Shown here: piece by piece, positions 1 through 8,442 of the stretch
Position numbering within the stretch: the stretch's first letter is position 1
Layout of the letters: every line of letters starts with the position of its first letter
NCBI RefSeq assembly: GCF_009729205.1
Contig: NZ_VTHB01000002.1
Span: 124,001 to 188,000, forward strand
Source: Mycobacteroides sp. CBMA 271
Lineage (GTDB): Bacteria > Actinomycetota > Actinomycetes > Mycobacteriales > Mycobacteriaceae
DNA length: 64,000 nucleotides
Direction of reading: 5' to 3'
Program-made: the position numbers and the translations under genes
The notes under the pieces: model-generated
Databases searched by the model: none
What the model was told of the DNA's origin: nothing
Seen by the model: only the letters and a program-made list of their open reading frames with translations

Positions 1-165
1 TTCGGTATTCACCACATCACCCGGCCCGAGGACTGGCCGATCATGCCCGTGGACACCGTGAACTTCTGGCTCAAACCGGTCGGGTTCTTCGACCGCAACC
101 CCTCGATAGATGTCGCACCCACGCCGCCAAAGAGCTGTCACACGTCCGGACATCAGGAGGCCTAA
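1..165 (+). CDS. Copper-containing primary amine oxidase, C-terminal end (partial)
   Basis: The window opens inside a reading frame that runs from base 1 to a TAA at 163-165. It encodes about 54 residues including [16 protein letters not shown] and [11 protein letters not shown]. That is the characteristic C-terminal block of topaquinone copper amine oxidases (tyramine/histamine/putrescine oxidase type), where the RPEDWP-MPV segment and the GFFDRNP tail are conserved. These enzymes oxidise primary amines to aldehydes with release of ammonia and hydrogen peroxide. The topaquinone Tyr and copper His residues lie outside the window. Its TAA is 2 bp before the next ATG, so it probably leads the downstream amine/GABA operon. 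Confidence 0.8.
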   Translation, partial: FGIHHITRPEDWPIMPVDTVNFWLKPVGFFDRNPSIDVAPTPPKSCHTSGHQEA

Positions 166-167
166 CC

Positions 168-1079
168 ATGAACAGTGCCGCCAAGAAGGCCACCATGCGG
201 ATAGCCGTTGCATACCTGGCCACTCCGGGCGGCGATGACGCTCTGGCGGTGGGCGCGCAACTCGCCCGCTCGCTGGGCGCGCAACTCGATCTGTGCATGG
301 TGCTTCCCCAGGACCGACCGATCCTCGCCCCGCTGCCGCAGCAAGAGCGTCAGGACATCCTGTCCGAGAATGCCACTCACTGGCTGACGCATGCCGCTGC
401 CACCATTCCCGATGATCTGACGGTCCAGACACACATCAGTTTCCACGAGTCGATCGCCGAAGGGGTTATCGCGCAGTGCGAGACCCTAGGAGCCGAGGCG
501 CTCGTGGTGGGAGGTTCCGGCGGCGGGCTGGTCGGCAGTCTGTCGCTCGGGTCGGTGGTCAACGAACTCGTGCACTCCTCCCCGATACCGCTGGTCATCT
601 CGCCCCGCGGTGCGCGCTATCAGAAGAATCTGCGCATTCGTGAGGTCACCTGCGCCATGGGAACCCGGCCGGGTGCTCGCGTGCTGCTGGACGCTGCATT
701 GGATACCTGCCAGCGTGCCGGCACGCCGCTGCGCCTGGTGTCACTGGTGTCCTTTGATCCGATTCCCGGCGGCGACGATGATCAGTCGGCCCGGGAACGC
801 GCCACCATACATGCGCAACAGTCCCTTGATATCGCCAAACTTGCACTGCCGAAAGACTTCCCGGTAACCTCGCTCGTCGCCGAGGGGCCCACAGTGGAGG
901 CCGCAGTAAACAAGCTCGACTGGCGCGAGGGCGATATCATCATGGTCGGTTCCAGTCGGCTAGCCCAGCCCCGGCGACTCTTCCTCGGGTCGACGGCCGC
1001 AAAAATGCTGCGGGTGCTCCAGGTCCCGATGGTCATGATCCCCAGGGAAACAGGCCACGAAGAGGGCGGCGATGACTGA
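168..1079 (+). CDS. Universal stress protein, tandem UspA domains
   Basis: 303 aa. It has two consecutive Usp folds, about residues 10-145 and 155-293. The first ends in the nucleotide-loop pattern VVGGSGGGLVGSLSLGS. The second has a related MVGSS-x8-LGSTA pattern, matching the family's G-2x-G-9x-G-S/T ATP-binding signature loosely. Tandem Usp proteins are common in mycobacteria and bind ATP or cAMP, with roles in stress or dormancy signalling. An AGGAGG lies at 155-160, 7 bp before the ATG, fixing the start. The stop overlaps the permease start by 8 bp, so the two are translationally coupled. Its role in the amine operon is not evident from sequence. Confidence 0.85.
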   Translation: MNSAAKKATMRIAVAYLATPGGDDALAVGAQLARSLGAQLDLCMVLPQDRPILAPLPQQERQDILSENATHWLTHAAATIPDDLTVQTHISFHESIAEGVIAQCETLGAEALVVGGSGGGLVGSLSLGSVVNELVHSSPIPLVISPRGARYQKNLRIREVTCAMGTRPGARVLLDAALDTCQRAGTPLRLVSLVSFDPIPGGDDDQSARERATIHAQQSLDIAKLALPKDFPVTSLVAEGPTVEAAVNKLDWREGDIIMVGSSRLAQPRRLFLGSTAAKMLRVLQVPMVMIPRETGHEEGGDD

Positions 1080-2613
1080 GGACGTCGCGCGTACCGAGCT
1101 GCAACGGGTGGAGCAGTCCGAAGGCCTGGTCTCAAAAGGCTTGGCGGCCGGTCGGATCGGTACCTTCACCGGAGCCATTCTCGGCATCTCCACGGTGGCG
1201 CCGGGATACACGCTCACCGCAAGCATCGGTCTCATCGTCGCCGCGGTCGGCCTCAAGATGCCGGCGATTCTGATCGCCGGATTCATCCCGATGTTCCTCA
1301 CCGCCTACGCCTACCGTGAGCTGAACTCGCGCGCACCAGACTGCGGCGCCTCATTCACCTGGTCCACCAAGGCATTCGGCCCCTACGTCGGCTGGATGTG
1401 CGGCTGGGGCATGGTGATCGCCACCATCATCGTGTTGTCCAATCTGGCATCTATCGGAGTGCAGTACGGGTACCAGTTCCTCGGCGCCATCTTCCACAGC
1501 CAAACACTCGGCGAGCTGTCCAACAATAAGGCCGTCAACATCATCTCGACCGTCGCATTGTTGGCCATCGCGACTTACATCTCCAGCCGTGGCATCACCA
1601 CAAGCGAACGGGTGCAATACATTCTCGTCGGATTCCAGATGATCGTGCTGGTGCTCTTCGCGATCGTCGCCATCGTGAAAGCGCCCGGCGCCACCGGGCA
1701 TCTCGATTTCGACTTCGATTGGTTCAACCCACTGAACGGACTGACCCTGAGCGCCTTCGTCATTGGGCTCATCGGGTCGATCTTCGCGTTCTGGGGTTGG
1801 GACACCTGCCTGACGCTGGGCGAGGAATGCAAGGACCCGACAAAGGTGCCCGGCCGGGCCGGCGTGCTGTGTGTGCTGTCGATCCTGCTGACCTACCTGC
1901 TGGTGGCAGTCGCGGTCATGATGTTCGCCGGCGTCGGCCACACGGATTTGGGACTGGCCAACGAGGAGAACAAGGACAACATCTTTGGCTCCCTTGCCAA
2001 CCCGGTACTGGGCAGCTGGTTCGGCCCGCTGCTACTGTTGGCGATCTTCGCCTCGGCGGTAGCGAGCCTGCAGACCACCTCGCTGCCTGCCGCGCGCACC
2101 ATGCTCGCCATGGGGAGCTACGGCGCCTTTCCGAAGCGGTTCGCCAGTGTCAGCCCACGGTTCCTCACGCCAACATTCAGCACGGTGGTGGCGGGCGTAG
2201 TCACCGCAGTCTTCTACACCGTCGTCAGCCTGCTGTCCGACAAGACCTTGCTGGACACCATTGCTGCCCTTGGCATCATGATCTGCTGGTACTACGGCAT
2301 CACGGCGTTCGCCTGCGTGTGGTTTTTCCGTCGGGAGCTGTTCCAGAACGTCCACAACGCCGTGTACAAGTTCCTCTTTCCGCTGCTGGGCGGGCTCATG
2401 CTGGCGGCGGTGTTCGTGATCTCGGTGCGCGAGAGCATGGATCCCGAGAAGACCGGCAGCGGTGCTTCGATCGGCGGCATCGGCCTCGTGTTCTATCTGG
2501 GCTTCGGCGTCCTGTTCGTCGGTGCGATTCTCATGGTGATCATGCGCGTGCGGAACCCCGACTTCTTCCTGGGACGCACGCTGACCCGGGACAGCGCCCC
2601 GCTACCGGAATGA
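1072..2613 (+). CDS. APC-family amino acid/amine permease
   Basis: 513 aa and strongly hydrophobic, with about 12 predicted membrane segments. It opens with a short soluble N-terminus and then TFTGAILGISTVAPGYTL, typical of the amino acid-polyamine-organocation superfamily. Such carriers import amino acids or amines by proton symport or exchange at the cytoplasmic membrane. Its ATG overlaps the Usp stop, and it lies between an amine oxidase and GabT/GabD. A polyamine, GABA or aromatic amine substrate is therefore inferred from context. The sequence alone does not give the substrate. Confidence 0.88.
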   Translation: MTEDVARTELQRVEQSEGLVSKGLAAGRIGTFTGAILGISTVAPGYTLTASIGLIVAAVGLKMPAILIAGFIPMFLTAYAYRELNSRAPDCGASFTWSTKAFGPYVGWMCGWGMVIATIIVLSNLASIGVQYGYQFLGAIFHSQTLGELSNNKAVNIISTVALLAIATYISSRGITTSERVQYILVGFQMIVLVLFAIVAIVKAPGATGHLDFDFDWFNPLNGLTLSAFVIGLIGSIFAFWGWDTCLTLGEECKDPTKVPGRAGVLCVLSILLTYLLVAVAVMMFAGVGHTDLGLANEENKDNIFGSLANPVLGSWFGPLLLLAIFASAVASLQTTSLPAARTMLAMGSYGAFPKRFASVSPRFLTPTFSTVVAGVVTAVFYTVVSLLSDKTLLDTIAALGIMICWYYGITAFACVWFFRRELFQNVHNAVYKFLFPLLGGLMLAAVFVISVRESMDPEKTGSGASIGGIGLVFYLGFGVLFVGAILMVIMRVRNPDFFLGRTLTRDSAPLPE

Positions 2614-2767
2614 GACCATCCATGCCCACGGCACGCCCCCGCCCCAAACGCAGAGGACCGACACGCCAAAACGGTGTATCCAAGGGCTGGTGATCGACAA
2701 ACTGTCCATACCCTCCATGGCCCACCGGTAGCAGACTGAAATCGCCGGATCGACGAGAGGGAGAGCC

Positions 2768-4126
2768 ATGCCCGACATCACCTATCGCCTCGCCCAGAAG
2801 CGCAACATCGTGACCCCACTGCCCGGGCCGCGATCCAGTGCCCTCGCCGAGCGCCGCCGCGCCGCGGTGGCCGCGGGCGTCGGTTCCACCGCACCCGTCT
2901 ATGCCGTCGACGCCGATGGCGGCGTGATCATCGATGCCGACGGCAACTCCTTTATCGACCTGGGCTCCGGTATTGCGGTCACCTCCGTGGGCGCCTCGCA
3001 CCCGGCAGTCTCAGCCGCAATCGCCGATCAGGCATCGCATTTCACCCATACCTGTTTCATGGTGACGCCATACGAGGGCTATGTGCGGGTGGCCGAGCTC
3101 CTCAACGACCTGACTCCGGGCGAGCACGAGAAGCGCACCGCGCTGTTCAACTCGGGCGCCGAGGCCGTGGAGAACGCCATCAAGGTGGCGCGGCTGGTCA
3201 CCGGTAGGTCGGCGGTCGTCGCCTTCGACCACGCCTATCACGGCCGCACCAACCTGACGATGGCGTTGACGGCCAAGTCCATGCCCTACAAATCGCAGTT
3301 CGGGCCCTTCGCACCCGAGGTCTACCGGATGCCGGCGTCGTACCCGCTGCGTGACGAGGCGGGCCTGACGGGCGAGGAAGCCGCGCGGCGCGCCATCTCC
3401 CGCATCGAAACCCAGATCGGCGCACAATCGCTGGCCGCCATCATCATCGAACCCGTCCAAGGTGAGGGCGGATTCATCGTGCCTGCGCCCGGATTCCTTT
3501 CCACGCTCACCGGCTGGGCACGCGACAACGGCGTCGTCTTCATCGCCGACGAGGTGCAGACCGGTTTCGCGCGCACCGGTGTCTGGTTCGCCTCCGAACA
3601 CGACGGCATCGTCCCGGACATCGTCACCATGGCCAAGGGCATCGCCGGCGGCATGCCGCTGGCCGCCGTCACCGGGCGCGCCGATCTCATGGACACGGTG
3701 TACACCGGTGGACTCGGCGGAACCTACGGCGGCAACCCGGTGGCCTGCGCCGCCGCCATCGCGGCACTGGGTGCCATGCGCGACCTCGACCTCCCGGCGC
3801 GTGCACGGGCCATCGAAACCTCGGTGGTGCCGCGACTGCGCGCACTGGCCGAGGATGTGCGCGTCATCGGCGAAGTACGCGGCCGTGGCGCCATGCTGGC
3901 CATCGAAATCGTCAAGCCCGGTACCGGCAACCCCGGAGCACCTGACCCCGCATTGACCAAAGCCATTGCCGCCGAGGCGCTGTCCCAGGGTGTCCTGATC
4001 CTCACCTGCGGCACCTTCGGCAACGTGATCCGCTTGCTGCCCCCACTGGTGATCGGGGACGATCTACTGGACGAGGGCATTACCGTCCTCGCCGACATCA
4101 TTCGCGAGAAGGCGAGTCACCAGTGA
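2768..4126 (+). CDS. gabT: 4-aminobutyrate aminotransferase
   Basis: 452 aa, the usual length for class III PLP aminotransferases. It transfers the amino group of GABA to 2-oxoglutarate, giving succinate semialdehyde and glutamate. Visible features are the phosphate-binding SGAEA at 129-133, the cofactor aspartate in DEVQTG at 261-266, and the PLP lysine in VTMAKG at K290. The strong GAGAGGGAGAGCC upstream of the ATG supports the start. Its TGA overlaps the GTG of gabD by 4 bp. A 154-bp gap precedes it, so an internal promoter is possible. GabT enzymes of this kind also act on 5-aminovalerate. Confidence 0.93.
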   Translation: MPDITYRLAQKRNIVTPLPGPRSSALAERRRAAVAAGVGSTAPVYAVDADGGVIIDADGNSFIDLGSGIAVTSVGASHPAVSAAIADQASHFTHTCFMVTPYEGYVRVAELLNDLTPGEHEKRTALFNSGAEAVENAIKVARLVTGRSAVVAFDHAYHGRTNLTMALTAKSMPYKSQFGPFAPEVYRMPASYPLRDEAGLTGEEAARRAISRIETQIGAQSLAAIIIEPVQGEGGFIVPAPGFLSTLTGWARDNGVVFIADEVQTGFARTGVWFASEHDGIVPDIVTMAKGIAGGMPLAAVTGRADLMDTVYTGGLGGTYGGNPVACAAAIAALGAMRDLDLPARARAIETSVVPRLRALAEDVRVIGEVRGRGAMLAIEIVKPGTGNPGAPDPALTKAIAAEALSQGVLILTCGTFGNVIRLLPPLVIGDDLLDEGITVLADIIREKASHQ

Positions 4127-5577
4127 CCGACCACACCACGTTGATCGACTCGGTGCCCACCGAGCTGTGGATCGGGGGCAAGCAAGTGCCGTCGTCGACG
4201 GGCGCACGCTTCCCCGTGCATAACCCCGCCACGGGCGCCGTGCTGACCACCGTCGCCGACGCCTCAACGGCCGACGGCGCCACCGCCCTCGACGAGGCCG
4301 TGGCCGCGCAACCCGCCTGGGCGGCGACCGCACCACGCGAACGCGCCGAAATCCTGCGCCGGGCCTGGGAATTGGTGATGTCGCGGCGCGACGAATTCGC
4401 CCTGGCGATGACCCTGGAAATGGGTAAGCCACTGGCGGAGAGCCAGGGCGAGGTCGCCTATGGCGGCGAGTTCCTGCGGTGGTTCTCCGAAGAGGCGGTG
4501 CGCATCAACGGCCGGTACACCTCGTCGCCGACGGGTTCCGGCCGGATTTTGGTAACCAAACAGCCGATCGGGCCGGCGCTGGCCATCACTCCCTGGAACT
4601 TCCCGCTGGCGATGGGCACCCGCAAAATCGGCCCCGCGTTCGCCGCCGGATGCACCATGATCGTCAAACCAGCCGCCGAGACACCGCTAACCATGCTGCT
4701 ACTGGGCCAGGTATTCGCCGATGCCGGGCTGCCTCCCGGCGTGCTATCGATCCTTCCCACCACGAGTGCTTCGGGACTCACCGGTCCGTTGATCGACGAT
4801 CCGCGGTTGCGCAAGCTGACCTTCACCGGCTCCACGGCCATCGGGAAAGTTCTGTTGTCCCAGTGCGCGACAAGAGTATTGCGCTCCTCGATGGAACTCG
4901 GCGGCAACGCACCCTTCGTGGTCTTCGACGATGCCGACGTGGATGCCGCCGTCGACGGCGCGATGGCCGCCAAGATGCGCAACATCGGCGAGGCCTGCAC
5001 CGCGGCCAACCGCTTTCACGTCGACAACGCGGTGCGCGCCGAATTCACCGAGAAACTCACCGCCCGCATGGGTGCACTCACCATCGGCCCCGGGGACGAA
5101 AGCGGTGTCCAAGTGGGCCCGCTCATCACCGCCAAGCAGCGCGCCTCCGTCGACGAATTGGTGCAGGACGCGGTCAGCAAGGGCGCCGTTATCACCACGG
5201 GCGGCGCCATCTCCGATGGTGAAGGCTACTTCTATCCCCCGACGGTGCTCACCGATGTGCCCTCGGACGCAAGGATTCTCCGCGAAGAGGTGTTCGGCCC
5301 CGTCGCCGCCATCACCGGATTCGATGGCGAAGAGGCCGGAGTTGCCGCCGCCAACGACACCGAATACGGCTTGGCCGCCTACGTGTACACCGCCAATCTG
5401 GATCGCGCGCTGCGCGTTTCGGAGGCTGTCGAATCGGGAATGATCGGCGTCAACCGCGGCGTCATCTCCGATGTGGCGGCGCCGTTCGGCGGCATCAAAG
5501 AATCAGGTATTGGCCGGGAAGCCGGTAGTGAGGGCATCGAGGAATACCTCGAAACGAAATACATAGCGCTGCCATAG
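4123..5577 (+). CDS. gabD: NAD(P)+-dependent succinate semialdehyde dehydrogenase
   Basis: 484 aa ALDH-superfamily enzyme that oxidises succinate semialdehyde to succinate, completing GABA degradation. The sequence shows TPWNFP at 156-161, the cofactor loop FTGST at 234-238, the general base E258 in MELGG and the nucleophile C292 in GEACTAANR. The C-terminus GIGREAGSEGIEEYLETKY is typical of GabD. The GTG start at 4123 overlaps the gabT stop (GTGA), which implies coupled translation. The 4-aminobutanal formed by the amine oxidase could also be oxidised by an enzyme of this type, so it may serve two steps. Confidence 0.93.
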   Translation: MTDHTTLIDSVPTELWIGGKQVPSSTGARFPVHNPATGAVLTTVADASTADGATALDEAVAAQPAWAATAPRERAEILRRAWELVMSRRDEFALAMTLEMGKPLAESQGEVAYGGEFLRWFSEEAVRINGRYTSSPTGSGRILVTKQPIGPALAITPWNFPLAMGTRKIGPAFAAGCTMIVKPAAETPLTMLLLGQVFADAGLPPGVLSILPTTSASGLTGPLIDDPRLRKLTFTGSTAIGKVLLSQCATRVLRSSMELGGNAPFVVFDDADVDAAVDGAMAAKMRNIGEACTAANRFHVDNAVRAEFTEKLTARMGALTIGPGDESGVQVGPLITAKQRASVDELVQDAVSKGAVITTGGAISDGEGYFYPPTVLTDVPSDARILREEVFGPVAAITGFDGEEAGVAAANDTEYGLAAYVYTANLDRALRVSEAVESGMIGVNRGVISDVAAPFGGIKESGIGREAGSEGIEEYLETKYIALP

Positions 5578-5592
5578 ATTTAGGATCGCAAG

Positions 5593-6672
5593 ATGGGCCA
5601 TTCGCACGGCAATCCGGAGTCTGATGCTCTTCGCGCAAGCGGCTCATCGCCCGAAAGAGAACTCACCCCGGGCATGCACGAGCAGCTCGACATCCCTTAC
5701 TCCGGCATGGTGTCCTTCGGGCAGCGGCCCTTCCTCACCGACGTCGAGCAGCTGGAGAAGTGGCAGCCGGATGTGGCGATCGTCGGCGCCCCCTTCGATA
5801 TCGGAACAACCAACCGGCCGGGCGCACGGTTCGGTCCGCGCGCGATCCGCTCCACCGCATACGAACCAGGCACCTATCACCTGGATTTGGGGCTGGAGAT
5901 CTTCGACTGGCTTGAGGTCGTCGATTTCGGTGATGCGTACTGCCCGCACGGCCAAACCGAGGTATCGCACGCCAACATCCGCGAGCGCGTGCATGCCATC
6001 GCCTCGCGCGGCATCGTGCCGGTGGTGTTGGGCGGGGATCACTCGATCACCTGGCCGTCGGCCACCGCGGTGGCCGACGTGCACGGCTACGGCAACGTGG
6101 GCATCGTGCACTTCGACGCGCACGCCGACACCGCCGACGAAATCGAGGGAAACCTCGCGAGCCACGGCACTCCCATGCGGCGGCTCATCGAGTCCGGCGC
6201 GGTGCCTGGCACCCATTTCATCCAGGTAGGGCTGCGCGGATATTGGCCGCCGCAGGACACCTTCGAGTGGATGAAGGAACAGGGCATGGTCTGGCACACC
6301 ATGCAGGAGATCTGGGACCGCGGCTTCAAGGAGGTGATGGTCGACGCCGTCGGCCAAGCCCTCAGCAAGGCCGACAAGCTGTATCTCTCCGTGGATATCG
6401 ACGTGCTCGACCCGGCGCATGCCCCCGGCACCGGCACCCCCGAACCCGGCGGTCTCACCAGCGCCGACCTGCTGCGGATGGTGCGCCAACTCTGTTACGA
6501 GCACGATGTCGCCGCGGTGGACGTGGTGGAAGTGGCGCCGGCCTATGACCATGCCGAGCTCACCGTGAACGCCGCACACCGCGTGGTGTTCGAGGCGCTA
6601 TCCGGGATGGCCGCCCGACGGCGCGATCAGGCCGGCGCCAATCCGGGCCCGCCGTCCCCCCAGTCGCGCTGA
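5593..6672 (+). CDS. Agmatinase/guanidinobutyrase-type ureohydrolase
   Basis: 359 aa arginase-superfamily enzyme that would hydrolyse a guanidino compound to an amine plus urea. The binuclear manganese ligands are visible: GGDHS (H150), DAHAD (D175, H177, D179) and SVDID (D268, D270), followed by GTGTPEPGGLT. Agmatine would give putrescine and 4-guanidinobutyrate would give GABA directly. Both fit the neighbouring gabT/gabD, and sequence cannot decide between them. It starts 15 bp after gabD. Residues 12-19 (ALRASGSS) are encoded by a copy of the dispersed 22-bp repeat and lie outside the conserved core, so the N-terminus carries an acquired extension. Confidence 0.88.
   Translation: MGHSHGNPESDALRASGSSPERELTPGMHEQLDIPYSGMVSFGQRPFLTDVEQLEKWQPDVAIVGAPFDIGTTNRPGARFGPRAIRSTAYEPGTYHLDLGLEIFDWLEVVDFGDAYCPHGQTEVSHANIRERVHAIASRGIVPVVLGGDHSITWPSATAVADVHGYGNVGIVHFDAHADTADEIEGNLASHGTPMRRLIESGAVPGTHFIQVGLRGYWPPQDTFEWMKEQGMVWHTMQEIWDRGFKEVMVDAVGQALSKADKLYLSVDIDVLDPAHAPGTGTPEPGGLTSADLLRMVRQLCYEHDVAAVDVVEVAPAYDHAELTVNAAHRVVFEALSGMAARRRDQAGANPGPPSPQSR
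5627..5648 (-). repeat. Dispersed 22-bp repeat, copy 1 (perfect)
   Basis: On the minus strand this is an exact copy of the 22-bp unit GATGAGCCGCTTGCGCGA+AGAG. It lies inside the 5' end of the ureohydrolase gene and is read in the LRASGSS frame, adding a peptide before the conserved domain. Confidence 0.9.
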
Positions 6673-6673
6673 A

Positions 6674-7636
6674 TCAGGCCGCGAACAGCTCCAACCGCCG
6701 CGGCTCCTCGATCACCGAGTAGTGGGTGGCGTCGCCCTTGAGAACCTGGCTCTGTTGGCCGTGAACATCCACCGGTACGTCACCGGCCAGCGTGACTCGA
6801 TGCAACTCACGCTGCTGCGCACCGAAATCAGCGATCCCGTAATGCTGGGTGGCCCTATTATCCCAGATGGCGACGTCACCCAACCGCCAATTCCACCGGA
6901 AGGTGTTCTCCAGCTTGGTGATACGCGCCTGCAGTAGCTGATACAACGCCGCGAACTCGGCGCCGCTCAGCCCACGGAAGCTCTTGACGAACTGCCCCAG
7001 CAGCAGGCTGCGTTCACCGGTTTCCGGGTGCACCCGCACCACCGGATGCAGCGTCTCGTACTCCGCGTGGGTGAACTCGCTGTAATACTCGGCCCGCCGC
7101 GCGGCGCTGACCCCACCCGATGCCTCGACCTCGGTACCGCCCACGGCGTAGTCGTAGAGGTTGGTGTGCGTCGCCCACAGGTTCTCCGTCAGAGCCCGCA
7201 GCGGCGACGGCAATTGCGCATAGGCGGCGACGGTCGATGCCCATGTCGTCGCGCCGCCGTAGGACGGCAGCGTCACCGCACGCAAGATCGACACCTTGGG
7301 GATGCGATCCACAAAGGTGACGTCGCTGTGCCAGCCGTTCGCCGCCCCTTCGAGATTCAACAACTCGGTGCCGCGCGAGGTGACCGTCGGATGCGGAAGC
7401 GTGGGATCCCCCAGCAGCTTGGCGAAGGCATACTGCCGGTCATCGTCGAGATGCTGCTGCGCGGGAATCACCACCACCTTGTTGATGGCCAATGCGACGC
7501 GCAGGGCCTCCACACGTTCGGCGGGGACGTCGCCGCCGAGCTCAATGCCCTCAATACGGGCACCTATATGTTCACCGAGCTTTTCAACGGTGATGCCCGC
7601 ATCCCGATAGATGCGTCCGGTGCGGTCGTCGCTCAT
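6674..7636 (-). CDS. Fe(II)/2-oxoglutarate-dependent dioxygenase, alkylsulfatase type (TauD/TfdA family)
   Basis: 320 aa from the ATG at 7636. Upstream in-frame codons are less likely because conserved homology begins just inside this start. The facial triad is clear: H103 and D105 in WHSDVTF and H265 in [19 protein letters not shown] and [18 protein letters not shown] closely match what I recall of M. tuberculosis Rv3406, an alkyl sulfate dioxygenase. It would use 2-oxoglutarate and oxygen to release sulfate (or sulfite) from organosulfur compounds. It converges on the ureohydrolase with a 1-bp gap and no obvious terminator. Taurine or another sulfonate as substrate cannot be excluded. Confidence 0.88.
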   Translation of the reverse strand: MSDDRTGRIYRDAGITVEKLGEHIGARIEGIELGGDVPAERVEALRVALAINKVVVIPAQQHLDDDRQYAFAKLLGDPTLPHPTVTSRGTELLNLEGAANGWHSDVTFVDRIPKVSILRAVTLPSYGGATTWASTVAAYAQLPSPLRALTENLWATHTNLYDYAVGGTEVEASGGVSAARRAEYYSEFTHAEYETLHPVVRVHPETGERSLLLGQFVKSFRGLSGAEFAALYQLLQARITKLENTFRWNWRLGDVAIWDNRATQHYGIADFGAQQRELHRVTLAGDVPVDVHGQQSQVLKGDATHYSVIEEPRRLELFAA

Positions 7637-7721
7637 ATCCGCATCAGAACAACCCTGGCGCCGTAAGCCCAGGTATAGAGCCACGTCGATTCCAAGTTCG
7701 GCGTCGGCCTATGGTCGAGGA

Positions 7722-8438
7722 GTGATCGCGTACGACGAAGAGTTGCGGGACCGGATTCACGAACATCTCGCTGGCCATCAGCGTCGGACCGTCGAGGACC
7801 CCGAAAAGCGCCGCGCAGCGGTGGCCGTGGTGCTGGTTGACTCCGACCTCGGGGAAGACCGGGTGGACCCCGCGCCGGTGGACGATTGGATCGACGGTCG
7901 CGAGGCGCTTCTGCACGGGCTGGACGGCCGGATGGTTGACGTGTCGGGGGGTGCCGCGTTTCTGTTGTGCCGCAGAACATCCCGCCTCAACTCTCATGCC
8001 GCGCAATGGGCGCTCCCCGGTGGACGACTGGACCCGGGCGAGAATGCCGTCCAGGCCGCGTTGCGTGAGCTCGACGAAGAGCTGGGTGTGGCGCTTCCCG
8101 ATTCGGCCGTGCTCGGACTCATGGACGACTACCCGACACGGTCGGGGTATGTGATCACTCCGGTGGTGGTGTGGGGCGGTGGCCGCCTTGAGCTGCGCCC
8201 CTCCCCCGACGAGGTGGTGGCCGCCTACCGGGTGGGGCTGCATCAGCTACAACGCGAGAATTCACCGCGGTACATCGAGATCCCGGAGAGCCCGCGCCCG
8301 GTGGTGCAAATCCCGCTAGGCAATGACCTCATCCACGCCCCGACGGGCGCCGTCTTGCTGCAGGTGCGGTGGCTGTGTCTGGAGGGCCGCGACGACCGCG
8401 TCGACGAGCTCGAACAGCCGGTCTTCGCCTGGAAGTAG
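7722..8438 (+). CDS. Nudix hydrolase
   Basis: 238 aa with a textbook Nudix box, GGRLDPGEN-AVQAALRELDEELGV, near the middle. It hydrolyses a nucleoside diphosphate linked to another moiety; the substrate (possibly a CoA or nucleotide-sugar derivative) cannot be assigned. I chose the GTG at 7722 because TCGAGGA sits just upstream and the frame further upstream looks non-coding. The C-terminal segment after the box is long and ends four bases before the stop of the convergent M28 gene. Confidence 0.85.
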   Translation: MIAYDEELRDRIHEHLAGHQRRTVEDPEKRRAAVAVVLVDSDLGEDRVDPAPVDDWIDGREALLHGLDGRMVDVSGGAAFLLCRRTSRLNSHAAQWALPGGRLDPGENAVQAALRELDEELGVALPDSAVLGLMDDYPTRSGYVITPVVVWGGGRLELRPSPDEVVAAYRVGLHQLQRENSPRYIEIPESPRPVVQIPLGNDLIHAPTGAVLLQVRWLCLEGRDDRVDELEQPVFAWK

Positions 8439-8442
8439 CGCC

